A program made the translations under genes and the position numbers. The notes below the pieces were generated by a model that saw only the letters and a list, made by a program, of their open reading frames with translations, had not been told where the DNA came from and ran no database searches. A stretch of 42,050 nucleotides of DNA from Sphingomonas sp. CCH9-E2. Lineage in GTDB: Bacteria > Pseudomonadota > Alphaproteobacteria > Sphingomonadales > Sphingomonadaceae. Location of the stretch: NCBI RefSeq assembly GCF_001557215.1, contig NZ_LSJM01000241.1, positions 1-42,050 of the forward strand. The letters run 5' to 3'. Below are positions 23,778-31,444 of this stretch, in pieces. Numbering within the stretch: position 1 is the stretch's first letter; every line of letters begins with the position of its first letter.

Positions 23778-25736
23778 ATGAAGCGCCTTGCCCTGATCGC
23801 CCTGCTGCTCAGCCCCCTGCCCGCGCTGGCCGGTCCGCTCACCATTGCCCCGCATCTGTCGAGCCACATGGTGCTGCAGCACGGCAAGCCTGCCCCGATC
23901 CGCGGCGGTGGGGCGCAGCCGGGTGAGGAGGTCATGGCCAGCTTCGGCGCGGTCACCGCGCGCACGCGCGCCGATGCGAAGGGGGACTGGCAGGTCATCC
24001 TGCCCGCCCTGCCCCGCGGCCAGAGCGGCGCGGTCCTGATCCGGTCGGCCAGCGGCGCGTCGCTGCAACTCGACGATGTCGTCACCGGCGATGTCTGGCT
24101 GTGTTCGGGCCAGTCGAATATGGACCTGCCGGTATCGGGCAGCGCCAATCCCGAACGCACCGCGCGTGAGAGCGCCGGGCTGCCGATCCGACTGCTCAAG
24201 GTGAAGCGCGTGGCCGAGGCAAAGCCTGCGCGCGACATCGTGCCGGAACGCGCTTGGTCGCGCGCCGCGCCCGACTCGGTCAGCGGCTTTTCCGCGGCCT
24301 GCTGGCACATGGCGCGCGAAATCCTGCGCCACGATCCGAAGACCCCGCTCGGCCTGATCCACGCCGCCTGGGGCGGATCGACGATCGAGGACTGGATGTC
24401 CCCGGCGGCGCTGCGCACGGCCGGCGCGCCGGCCGAGCAGCTCGGCTGGCTCGAGCGCTATGCGGCCGATCCGGTGGCAGCGCTCGCCGCAGCGGTGGCC
24501 ACGACTGACCGCTGGGCGGAACAGGCCGACCCCGGCTCAGCGGGGGCCGCATGGGCCGCGCCCGGATTTGATGACAGCGGCTGGGACCCGATCGCGGTGC
24601 CGGGCCAGTGGGAGCGATCGGGCGTCACCGGGCTTGGCGGCTATGACGGCGTCATGTGGTTCCGCACGGGCATCGACCTGACAGCGGCCGAGCTGGGCGA
24701 GGGCCAGGGCGTCGTGCTCGAACTCGGTCGGATCGACGAGCGGGATCGCGTGTGGATCAACGGCGTGCCGGTCGGGGCGCAGCTCGTCGCCGCCGAAGCG
24801 CGCAGCTATCGCATCCCGGCGGGCGTGCTGAAGGCGGGTCGCAACAGCATCGCGGCGCGCGTCATCGACGAAATGGGCGGCGGCGGCTTCAGCAGCCCGG
24901 CCGACGCACTCGCGCTGGTGCTGCCCGGCGGGGCGCGCAAGCCGCTTGCCGGATCGTGGCGCTATCGCCGCGGGTCCGCCGACAGCGCGTGGAAGGCCGC
25001 GCCGCCTGCGATTCCCTGGAGCATGCCGCGTGGACTGACCATGGCGTGGAACGGCATGATCGCGCCGCTGGCCGGCACCGGCCTGCGCGGCATCGCCTGG
25101 TATCAGGGTGAATCGAACACCAGCCGCGCGGCGGACTATGCCGGCGCCCTGCGGGCATGGCGGACATCGTGGCGTGCGCACTTCAACGACGCCGCGCTGC
25201 CGGTCGTCGTCGTGCAACTGCCCGGCTATGGCCCGCGCAGCCCCCGCCCGGTCGACGCGCCTTGGGCGCAGCTACGCGAGGCGCAGCGCATCGTCGCCAA
25301 TGAGGACGCCGCGACGGGGCTTGCGGTCGCGATCGACCTCGGCATCGCGACCGACATCCACCCCGCGCACAAGGACGAGGTCGGCGTGCGCATGGGACAG
25401 GAGGCACTGCGCGTCGCCCATGGCATCGCCCGCCCCACCGCGCCCCAGCCGGTCAGCGCAACGCGCACCCGCGACGGGATCGAGATTGCGCTGCGCTCGG
25501 CCGAGGGACTTGCCGTGATGGGCGCGGCCGAACCGGCCGGGTTCGAGCTGTGCGACGCCGCCGGCGCGTGCCGCTTCGCCCGCGCCACCGTGCGGGGACA
25601 GGCCGTGCTGATCCCAGACGATGGCCGCCCGGCGAGCGAAATACGCTATGCTTGGCAGGGCAGCCCGCCGATCAACCTCTATGCGCGCTCCGGCCTGCCG
25701 GTGGTGCCGTTTCGGATTGCCATACAAGCCGACTGA
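23778..25736 (+). CDS. Sialate O-acetylesterase-like SGNH carbohydrate esterase
   Basis: From ATG 23778, chosen because GGGA lies six bases upstream, the protein is 652 residues; ATG 23772 is possible. A signal peptide ends near LPALAG. SGNH blocks are in place: CSGQSNMDLPVSG (nucleophile Ser), HAAWGGSTIEDWM, WYQGESN (Glu-Ser block) and TDIHPAHKDEVG (catalytic Asp-x-His). A jelly-roll insert between about 245 and 370 (PGFDDSGWDPIAVPGQW, then RIDERDRVWINGVPVG) is the beta-galactosidase-like sugar-binding insert usual in this family. It would remove acetyl groups from a glycan in the periplasm or outside the cell, helping the lyase upstream. 'Sialate' is the family name only; nothing here shows that sialic acid is the substrate. 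Confidence 0.9.
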   Translation: MKRLALIALLLSPLPALAGPLTIAPHLSSHMVLQHGKPAPIRGGGAQPGEEVMASFGAVTARTRADAKGDWQVILPALPRGQSGAVLIRSASGASLQLDDVVTGDVWLCSGQSNMDLPVSGSANPERTARESAGLPIRLLKVKRVAEAKPARDIVPERAWSRAAPDSVSGFSAACWHMAREILRHDPKTPLGLIHAAWGGSTIEDWMSPAALRTAGAPAEQLGWLERYAADPVAALAAAVATTDRWAEQADPGSAGAAWAAPGFDDSGWDPIAVPGQWERSGVTGLGGYDGVMWFRTGIDLTAAELGEGQGVVLELGRIDERDRVWINGVPVGAQLVAAEARSYRIPAGVLKAGRNSIAARVIDEMGGGGFSSPADALALVLPGGARKPLAGSWRYRRGSADSAWKAAPPAIPWSMPRGLTMAWNGMIAPLAGTGLRGIAWYQGESNTSRAADYAGALRAWRTSWRAHFNDAALPVVVVQLPGYGPRSPRPVDAPWAQLREAQRIVANEDAATGLAVAIDLGIATDIHPAHKDEVGVRMGQEALRVAHGIARPTAPQPVSATRTRDGIEIALRSAEGLAVMGAAEPAGFELCDAAGACRFARATVRGQAVLIPDDGRPASEIRYAWQGSPPINLYARSGLPVVPFRIAIQAD

Positions 25737-25757
25737 CCGCACCGACCGTTAGCGGAC

Positions 25758-26285
25758 TCAACCGTCGGGTGAGTCGGACTTCGGCACCTCCCGATCGCGC
25801 CGACGGAAATGGCGATCGAGGAACAGTCGGACGGCCACCAGGTCGAGCCGCGCGCTGGCATAGGCCCTGCGTGCCGGTTTGTCGGCACCGCTCTCCAATT
25901 CCTGCAGTTCGCGCATTTTTGCGCGGCGCGCCGAGCAGATCGCAGGCCCGTCGAGATGATGCGCCGCGCGGTCGAGCAGGCGCTTGGCCTCATCGACGAC
26001 CGCCATGGCCCTGGCGGGCGCGATCTCTCCCCGTTGGACGCCGCGCAGCAACGCGCACTTGAACGAGCGGCAGACCTGGAACCGCGTCTCGTACCGCGTA
26101 CAGCATCCGTCGCTGAGGAAATGGCATGGCTGTTGGAAAGCCAGCCTGCCGTCATTGCCCTGGACGACTTCTAGCCCGGCAGCCCGGACTACAGGCTCCT
26201 CACCCTCGGCAATGCGCGCATCGTCGAACAGGCGACCGTCACAACAAAGGCCACAATGCGTGCACAGTCGCGACAGATCATCCAT
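25758..26285 (-). CDS. YkgJ-family cysteine cluster protein
   Basis: From ATG 26285 the protein has 175 residues; ATG 26300 would add five. It opens with LCTHCGLCCDGRLF (C8, C11, C14, C15), the defining CxxCGxCC motif of YkgJ/CxxCxxCC proteins, and has more cysteines at PCHFLSDGCCTRYETRFQVCRSFKC. These probably hold a metal, iron or zinc. The C-terminal 80 residues are charged and helical. The biochemical role of the family is not settled. It is divergent from the SRPBCC stress operon and convergent with the acetylesterase, with a 21-base gap. A weak dyad GACTCA...TGAGTC (25755-25775) covers its stop codon and could contribute to termination. Confidence 0.85.
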   Translation of the reverse strand: MDDLSRLCTHCGLCCDGRLFDDARIAEGEEPVVRAAGLEVVQGNDGRLAFQQPCHFLSDGCCTRYETRFQVCRSFKCALLRGVQRGEIAPARAMAVVDEAKRLLDRAAHHLDGPAICSARRAKMRELQELESGADKPARRAYASARLDLVAVRLFLDRHFRRRDREVPKSDSPDG

Positions 26286-26389
26286 GCGACGACTTTGCAT
26301 GATCGTGCGAATTTTCAAAGAGACTGCGAGCCTGCGGCCCGACCGCTCACCCCGCTTGTCGCACTATCGCATTGTTTTTCGGGCGCAGC

Positions 26390-26414
26390 GGAACGGCGGC
26401 GTGCGCGCCTCGTT
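26390..26414 (+). promoter_or_regulatory. EcfG-type general-stress promoter (GGAAC-N16-CGTT)
   Basis: GGAAC at 26390-26394 and CGTT at 26411-26414 are separated by exactly 16 bases, matching the published consensus for the alphaproteobacterial general-stress sigma factor EcfG. The start codon of the SRPBCC gene is 32 bases further on, with AGGAGG at 26434-26439 between. The genes downstream (dehydrogenase, SDR, small hydrophilic protein) fit a stress regulon. Confidence 0.7.
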
Positions 26415-26446
26415 GAGTCGGCAGTCCCTCGACAGGAGGATTCCGC

Positions 26447-27055
26447 ATGACCGAGACACTCGACCCCGCCCGCGCGGACGATGCGCCGCTTTCAACCTCC
26501 AAACATCCATCCGCTGCGGTGGATGCCGCAACGGGCGCGCTGGTCGACGCGCCCGAAGACGGCAACGCCGATACGCTGATCGGGCGCACCGTCACGATCA
26601 ATCGCCCCCGGGCCGAGCTGTTCGCCTTCTGGCGCGACTTCACCAACCTTCCCCGCTTCATGGACAATGTGGAGAGTATCGAACTGCTCGACGACAACCG
26701 CTCGCGCTGGGTGGTCAAGGCGCCCGGCGGTGGCACGGTCGAATGGATTTCGCAGATCACCGACGAACAGGACGGCGCCTATATCGCCTGGGCGTCGGTC
26801 GAGGGTGCCGATGTCCCGAACAGCGGCCGGATCGACTTTCGCGACGCGCAGGGCGATCGCGGCACGATCGTCACCGCGACGATTCTCTATGACCCGCCCG
26901 CCGGCATTATCGGCAAGGTCATCGCCAAGATGTTCCAGCGCGAACCCGCGATCCAGGCGCGCCGCGACCTGCGCCGTTTCAAGCAACTGATGGAAACCGG
27001 CGAAATCGCCACCGGCGCACGCAACCGCCGCCTGATCGAAGAAGGGAAGAACTGA
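26447..27055 (+). CDS. SRPBCC (START/cyclase-like) domain protein
   Basis: The protein has 202 residues: a low-complexity acidic N terminus to about residue 44, then an SRPBCC fold ([44 protein letters not shown], followed by [24 protein letters not shown] and a C-terminal helix [15 protein letters not shown]). The RPRxELFxFWRDFxNLPRFM block is common to polyketide-cyclase/dehydrase-like proteins associated with membrane or stress functions. They bind hydrophobic ligands; no ligand is evident. A strong AGGAGG lies eight bases before the ATG. Its stop codon overlaps the next ATG by one base, so it is coupled to the zinc dehydrogenase gene. Confidence 0.88.
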   Translation: MTETLDPARADDAPLSTSKHPSAAVDAATGALVDAPEDGNADTLIGRTVTINRPRAELFAFWRDFTNLPRFMDNVESIELLDDNRSRWVVKAPGGGTVEWISQITDEQDGAYIAWASVEGADVPNSGRIDFRDAQGDRGTIVTATILYDPPAGIIGKVIAKMFQREPAIQARRDLRRFKQLMETGEIATGARNRRLIEEGKN

Positions 27056-28257
27056 TGCGCGCACTGGCCTGGCATGGAAAGCATGACGTGCGCGTCGACA
27101 CGGTCGACGATCCCGAGATCCTCAACCCGCGCGACGCGATCATCAAGATCACCTCGACCGCGATTTGCGGGTCCGACCTTCATCTCTATGACGGCTATAT
27201 CCCGACGATGCAGGCGGGCGACATTCTTGGCCATGAATTCATGGGCGAGGTGGTGGAAACCGGCTCTGACTCCACACTGCAAAAGGGGCAGCGCGTGGTG
27301 GTCCCCTTCACCATCTCCTGCGGGTCGTGCTTCCATTGCGGCAAGCACCAATATTCGGCGTGCGAGAACGGCCTTCCCGCCGACAATCAGGACATCGCCC
27401 AGACCGCCTATGGCCATCCGATGGCGGGCCTGTTCGGCTACAGCCACATGACCGGCGGCTATTCGGGCGGACAGGCCGAATATGTCCGCGTGCCGTTCAG
27501 CGATGTCGGGCCCATCGTTATTCCCGACGGGATCGAGGATGACAAGGTGCTGTTCCTGTCCGACATTCTGCCCACCGGATGGATGGCGGCGGAGAATGCC
27601 GATATCGAACCCGGCGATACCGTCGCGGTCTGGGGCTGCGGACCGGTCGGGCTGTTCGCGGTCCAGTCGGCGTTCCTGATGGGGGCCGAGCGCGTCATCG
27701 CGATCGACCATTTCCCGCGCCGCTTGGAGCTTGCCAAACGCTTCGGCGCGGAGACGATCAATTTCGAGGAAAGCGCGACCTATGAGGCGCTGATGGAGAT
27801 GACCGGCGGCATCGGCCCCGACGCGGTGATCGACGCGGTCGGGCTGGAGGCGCACGGCCTGTTCGCCGACAATGTGATCGACCAGATCAAGGCGTCGACC
27901 TTCCTCGGCACCGATCGCATCCATGCGATCCGTCAGGCGATCATCGCGTGCCGCAAGGGCGGGCGCGTGTCGATGCCGGCGGTCTATGGCGGCTTCGTCG
28001 ACAAATTCCCGCTCGGGGCGTTCATGGAGAAGGGGCTGACGCTCAAGACCGGTCAGACGCATGTGCAGCATTATCTGCCCGGACTGCTCAACGCGATCCT
28101 GGAAGAGAAGATCGATACCACCTTCCTGATCAGCCACCGGCTTCCGCTCGAACGCGCGCCCGACGGCTACAAGATGTTCCATGACGACCAAAATGAGGTG
28201 ACCAAGGTGGTGCTCAAACCCGATTGGGCACGCGACCAGATGGAGGTGGTGCGATGA
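27055..28257 (+). CDS. Zinc-dependent alcohol dehydrogenase (glutathione-independent formaldehyde dehydrogenase-like)
   Basis: The 400-residue medium-chain dehydrogenase has complete zinc sites: catalytic Cys38 ([14 protein letters not shown]), His60 and Glu61 (GHEFMGE), and structural Cys89, Cys92, Cys95 and Cys103 ([15 protein letters not shown]). The NAD-binding motif is [11 protein letters not shown] (about 196-206). The [10 protein letters not shown] and long C-terminal region resemble the zinc dehydrogenases grouped with formaldehyde dehydrogenase FdhA that need no glutathione. It probably oxidises an aldehyde or alcohol that accumulates under stress. It overlaps the SRPBCC gene by one base and the SDR gene by four, so the three are translated together. 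Confidence 0.92.
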   Translation: MRALAWHGKHDVRVDTVDDPEILNPRDAIIKITSTAICGSDLHLYDGYIPTMQAGDILGHEFMGEVVETGSDSTLQKGQRVVVPFTISCGSCFHCGKHQYSACENGLPADNQDIAQTAYGHPMAGLFGYSHMTGGYSGGQAEYVRVPFSDVGPIVIPDGIEDDKVLFLSDILPTGWMAAENADIEPGDTVAVWGCGPVGLFAVQSAFLMGAERVIAIDHFPRRLELAKRFGAETINFEESATYEALMEMTGGIGPDAVIDAVGLEAHGLFADNVIDQIKASTFLGTDRIHAIRQAIIACRKGGRVSMPAVYGGFVDKFPLGAFMEKGLTLKTGQTHVQHYLPGLLNAILEEKIDTTFLISHRLPLERAPDGYKMFHDDQNEVTKVVLKPDWARDQMEVVR

Positions 28258-29048
28258 CCCGCGCAACAGGAAAGCTTGCGATCGTCACCGGCGCATCGAC
28301 CGGCATCGGCTTTGAGCTGGCCACGCTGGCGGCAAAGGACGGCTATGACCTGATCGTCGTCGCCAACGAGCCGCTGATCAACGCCGCAGCGGAAGATTTC
28401 CGTCAGTTCGGGACGCAGGTCGCAGCGGTCGAAGCGGATTTGTCGTCGATCGACGGCGTCGATCAGCTGCTCGACGCGGCACAGGGGCGCGACGTCGCCG
28501 TGCTGGTCGCCAATGCCGGGATCGGCACCGGCGGGCCGTTCCTCGAACAGGACGTGGCCGACTGGAGGCATTCGATCGACACCAATGTTACCGGCACGGT
28601 CTATTTGCTGCAGCGCGTGTTGCAGCGGATGGTGATGCGCGGCGAGGGTCGCGTGCTGGTGACCGGATCGATCGCCGGCTATATCCCCGGTGCGTTCAAC
28701 GCGATCTACAACGCGACCAAGGCGTTCATCGACAATTTCACCGAAGCGCTCCGCAACGAGCTGAAGGATGTCGAGGGGGTCACGCTCACCACGCTGATGC
28801 CCGGCGCGACCGACACCGAATTCTTCGCGCGCGCCGACATGCTCGATACCAGTGTCGGGCAGGATGAGAACAAGGCCGAACCGGCAAAGGTCGCTCAAGA
28901 CGGGTGGTCGGCGATGCTGGACGGCGAGGGGCACATCGTATCGGGCCTGATGAACAAGCTGCAAGTCGCAGCCGCCGGGGTCGTGCCGCAGGCGATCCTG
29001 GCCGAACGCCACCGCGCCATGGCCGAGCCAGGCAGCGGGAACGATTGA
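28254..29048 (+). CDS. Short-chain dehydrogenase/reductase
   Basis: The protein has 264 residues with the classical SDR signature: cofactor loop [11 protein letters not shown] (about 11-21), NAG in [12 protein letters not shown], Ser in [11 protein letters not shown] and the catalytic pair YNATK (Tyr-x3-Lys). VANEPLIN after the second strand suggests NADP could be used, but this is not decisive. The ATG overlaps the dehydrogenase stop by four bases (ATGA); earlier in-frame starts lie inside the upstream gene and are not needed. The substrate is unknown. In the stress operon it may act with the zinc dehydrogenase on the same carbonyl compounds. Confidence 0.92.
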   Translation: MTRATGKLAIVTGASTGIGFELATLAAKDGYDLIVVANEPLINAAAEDFRQFGTQVAAVEADLSSIDGVDQLLDAAQGRDVAVLVANAGIGTGGPFLEQDVADWRHSIDTNVTGTVYLLQRVLQRMVMRGEGRVLVTGSIAGYIPGAFNAIYNATKAFIDNFTEALRNELKDVEGVTLTTLMPGATDTEFFARADMLDTSVGQDENKAEPAKVAQDGWSAMLDGEGHIVSGLMNKLQVAAAGVVPQAILAERHRAMAEPGSGND

Positions 29049-29059
29049 GGAGAGCAATC

Positions 29060-29335
29060 ATGTCGAACGAACACACCGAAACGCAGCCGCGCCCGAACCT
29101 GTCGACCGAACCGGGCCACAAGGATCTCGCCGCCAACAGCGCGACACAGACCCAGCCTAGCCCCAATCTGTCGACCGAGCACCAGCGCGAAGGCGACGCC
29201 CGCAGCCCGAGCGACACGCTCGACCGCGGCCAGGCCGATACGCCCGGCGGTCAGCCCCAGGAAGATGTGGAAGACCGTCCAATGGTCGGCACGGTAAAGC
29301 CCGAAGACTATCCCAAAGACCTGCCCGATCATTGA
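29060..29335 (+). CDS. Small disordered hydrophilic protein with an internal repeat
   Basis: This 91-residue product follows the SDR stop by 11 bases, with GAGGAGAG before the ATG. It is rich in Pro, Gln, Thr, Asp and Glu and lacks hydrophobic stretches, so it should be disordered. A ten-residue unit appears twice near the N terminus, as TQPRPNLSTE and TQPSPNLSTE, about 23 residues apart. The C terminus ends DRPMVGTVKPEDYPKDLPDH. I do not recognise a family. The good ribosome site and operon position support a real gene, and composition plus EcfG-type control fit a hydrophilin-like stress protein, by inference. Confidence 0.75.
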   Translation: MSNEHTETQPRPNLSTEPGHKDLAANSATQTQPSPNLSTEHQREGDARSPSDTLDRGQADTPGGQPQEDVEDRPMVGTVKPEDYPKDLPDH

Positions 29336-29360
29336 GCGCGCCGCACCGTTGCGTGGCGAT

Positions 29361-29380
29361 ACGGGCTTAGCCAGTCCCGT
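29361..29380. terminator. Weak bidirectional hairpin between convergent genes
   Basis: ACGGGCT at 29361-29367 can pair with AGTCCCGT at 29373-29380 (seven pairs with one bulged T). It lies at the junction of the stress operon and the convergent six-gene operon. There is no T run. Confidence 0.3.
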
Positions 29381-30674
29381 GGCGGTCAATGACGGCGCGC
29401 AGCGCGCGGCTCCATCCGGTCCAACTTGCTTCGAGGCTTGCCGCGTCAACTGCTGACGCGTCGTCGGTCCGGGCATGGTGCAGCCGGTGCGCGCCGATCG
29501 TCGCGATCATGTTGCGATAACCGCGCTCGATGAACTGGCGCGCCTCCCCGGCGCTGTTCTCGATCGTTGCGGCGTAAGGCTGCTGATAACCGGGTAGCGA
29601 CGCGAGCAGCGGGCGGAGCGTTCCGATCCAGGCTTCGGGCGCGAGCAGATAGCGCTGCGCATCGGCTGCGGGCAATGGGGCGAGCACGCCATCCGCGATC
29701 TCGTGCCAGTCGCGCGCCGCGAAGCCGGCACCAAGATGCACCCAAAGTCGCACCTGTTCAGGCGACGGGGCGTATGCGCGGACATAGGCGTCGCCGCCGA
29801 CATATTCGCGCTCATGCCCGACCAGCCCGGCAAAGTGCAGATCGGCATCGGGGTAACGCCGCGCCAGCAGCGGTGCCAGGTGAAGAAAGGCGGCGATGCC
29901 GGACCCGCGCTCGCCTGCGCAACCGAACCAACCGGACAGCGGCGTGGTGACGATGATCGCCCGCCCCTTCCCCTGCCGCCGCGCGACGAGATTGGCCGAG
30001 GACGCGGTGGCCGCGGCCCCCTCGACAATGATCCGGCCGGCATCACCCCTTGCCGCCGCCGCGATGATCGGCCCGGCGTCGCGCGGGGCGATGACCAGCG
30101 TCGGGAGCGCCGAGACCGGATGGTCGAGCGGCGCGTTGAGCGCCAGCGCCTCGCCCGACGGACCACGCGTCACCAGCACTAGCCCCACGCATCCGGCGGC
30201 GAGTGAAGCCTTTACGGGGCGTGCGGTCCGTCCTTCGAGGATCGAAGAATGGCGCGCATGGGGAAGCTGGATAACCGCGATTTTCCCGCTCAGCCGCGCC
30301 GGATCGACCGGCTCGTCGGCGAGCACCAGCGGCGCGGACAGGCCGCCGGGCCCGGTCGGACAGGCCGGACGCTGGACGATGCCGTCCAGCTGGATCGCGC
30401 CCGTCGCGATTGTGGCGCGGGCAACGTCATGGTCGGCATAGCGAACCGGCTGGCGCTGGACGGCGAACCCGGCGGCGCGCAGCCGCGCTTCGACCCACTC
30501 CAGCGCCGCAAGGTTGCCCGCCGTCCCGGTGCGGTGCGGACCGAGCGCAGCATAGTGCCGCACGTCGTCCATCAGCGATGGCCCCGCCGCCGCGCGCGCC
30601 ATGCCAGCGGGCAGACCCGCCGCCAGCCCCAGCGCGAGCGTCGTGCGCCGGTCGATCACCGGCCTTGAAGTCAC
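29367..30674 (-). CDS. M28-like (aminopeptidase-fold) protein with degenerate metal site
   Basis: The start is GTG 30674, overlapping the previous stop by four bases (GTGA), giving 435 residues. RRTTLALGLAAGLPAGMARAA is a Tat-type signal. The fold looks like an M28 peptidase with a PA-like insert (about 115-225, PLVLADEPVDPARLSGKIAVI). At the metal site, however, the first His-x-Asp is absent (VTTPLSGWFGCAGERGSGIAAFL where G-x-H-x-D and GxNDNxSG are usual), and Glu-Glu is replaced by GHEREYVGG. The late His region (LHHARTDDASAVD) is kept. It may therefore bind rather than cut, or use a different chemistry. It is the last gene of the TonB receptor-PQQ dehydrogenase operon. Confidence 0.72.
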   Translation of the reverse strand: MTSRPVIDRRTTLALGLAAGLPAGMARAAAGPSLMDDVRHYAALGPHRTGTAGNLAALEWVEARLRAAGFAVQRQPVRYADHDVARATIATGAIQLDGIVQRPACPTGPGGLSAPLVLADEPVDPARLSGKIAVIQLPHARHSSILEGRTARPVKASLAAGCVGLVLVTRGPSGEALALNAPLDHPVSALPTLVIAPRDAGPIIAAAARGDAGRIIVEGAAATASSANLVARRQGKGRAIIVTTPLSGWFGCAGERGSGIAAFLHLAPLLARRYPDADLHFAGLVGHEREYVGGDAYVRAYAPSPEQVRLWVHLGAGFAARDWHEIADGVLAPLPAADAQRYLLAPEAWIGTLRPLLASLPGYQQPYAATIENSAGEARQFIERGYRNMIATIGAHRLHHARTDDASAVDAASLEASWTGWSRALRAVIDRHGTG

Positions 30675-31444
30675 GGGGTCACCCGCTTGTCGGTGCGGAA
30701 GTCGAGATCGGGCCGCTCGCCCACCAGCATCGTGCGGGTCGGTGCCTCGGCGGCATCCTGCGCCGAGAGGCGCGCGATCAGCGCTGCACCCTGCGCCGCC
30801 ATCGCGCTGCGCCAGGCGGCGACATCGTCGTACCACAACACCGCAACATGGCTGTAACCGCGCGGGATCGCGGCGGCGTGGAGTTGAACGCGACGCGTCT
30901 GCGGCAACGCGGTGAGCGGGGCAAGCGCCTCACGCGCCCATGCATCCGCATCGGCGGTTCCGGCCGGCGGGCGGAGGAACACGACCCAGCGGGCATAGGG
31001 CACCGCCTTGTCCGGCGTTGCATCGTCCTTGATCGCTACGGCTGGCAGCTTGACGGTCACCGTGCGCGTCTTGATCCCCGCCGCAACGGCTGGATCAGGC
31101 GGAGTGGGGCGATGCGCGGCCATCGCTTCCCCCGTCACTCCGGCGCGGAACGCGGCGACGCTGGCAAAGCCGATTTCGGTGAGCCGCCCGTCAACCAGCT
31201 TCAGCCGCTCGGCCTCTTCGGGTGTGAAGCGATAGCTGCGGTGGCTGACATAGCGGGTCTGGCGGTTCTGCGCGCGCGCCAGCGTCTCCGGCGCGTGATA
31301 GGTGATGTACCAGCGATCGACCGCGAGGAGATCGACCGGCGGCGTCACCTCGACCATCACGAAATGCTGGATCGGCACCTCCTGCGCACGCAGCGGCGTG
31401 GCGAGGGCAAGCGCGACGAGCGCGAGCGGGGCAAACAGCTTCAT
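30671..31444 (-). CDS. Secreted EthD-like (dimeric alpha/beta barrel) protein
   Basis: The 257-residue product has a signal peptide ending near TPLRAQ. Residues 25-110 (VPIQHFVMVEVTPPVDLLAVDRWYITYHAPET, then QTRYVSHRSYRF) resemble the EthD/DUF1330-type ferredoxin-like fold, where the Trp/Tyr-rich WYxxxHAPE block is typical. A second similar half (YARWVVFLRPP, then YSHVAVLWYDDVAAWRSAMAA) suggests an internal duplication. Such folds catalyse small rearrangements or oxidations of aromatic polyketide-like molecules, but exported members are less usual. It overlaps its neighbours by four bases on each side (ATGA at 31441-31444, GTGA at 30671-30674). Family assignment is by pattern only. Confidence 0.6.
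   Translation of the reverse strand: MKLFAPLALVALALATPLRAQEVPIQHFVMVEVTPPVDLLAVDRWYITYHAPETLARAQNRQTRYVSHRSYRFTPEEAERLKLVDGRLTEIGFASVAAFRAGVTGEAMAAHRPTPPDPAVAAGIKTRTVTVKLPAVAIKDDATPDKAVPYARWVVFLRPPAGTADADAWAREALAPLTALPQTRRVQLHAAAIPRGYSHVAVLWYDDVAAWRSAMAAQGAALIARLSAQDAAEAPTRTMLVGERPDLDFRTDKRVTP

Noticed and set aside
25755..25775. GACTCA...TGAGTC dyad at the YkgJ stop codon as a terminator
   Set aside because: Six base pairs with a nine-base loop and no T run is too weak to call as a separate terminator; it is mentioned only within the gene entry.
27055..28257. Glutathione-dependent formaldehyde dehydrogenase (class III ADH)
   Set aside because: The N-terminal zinc region and the [15 protein letters not shown] spacing fit the glutathione-independent/zinc-threonine-type group better, and no S-formylglutathione hydrolase gene is next to it.
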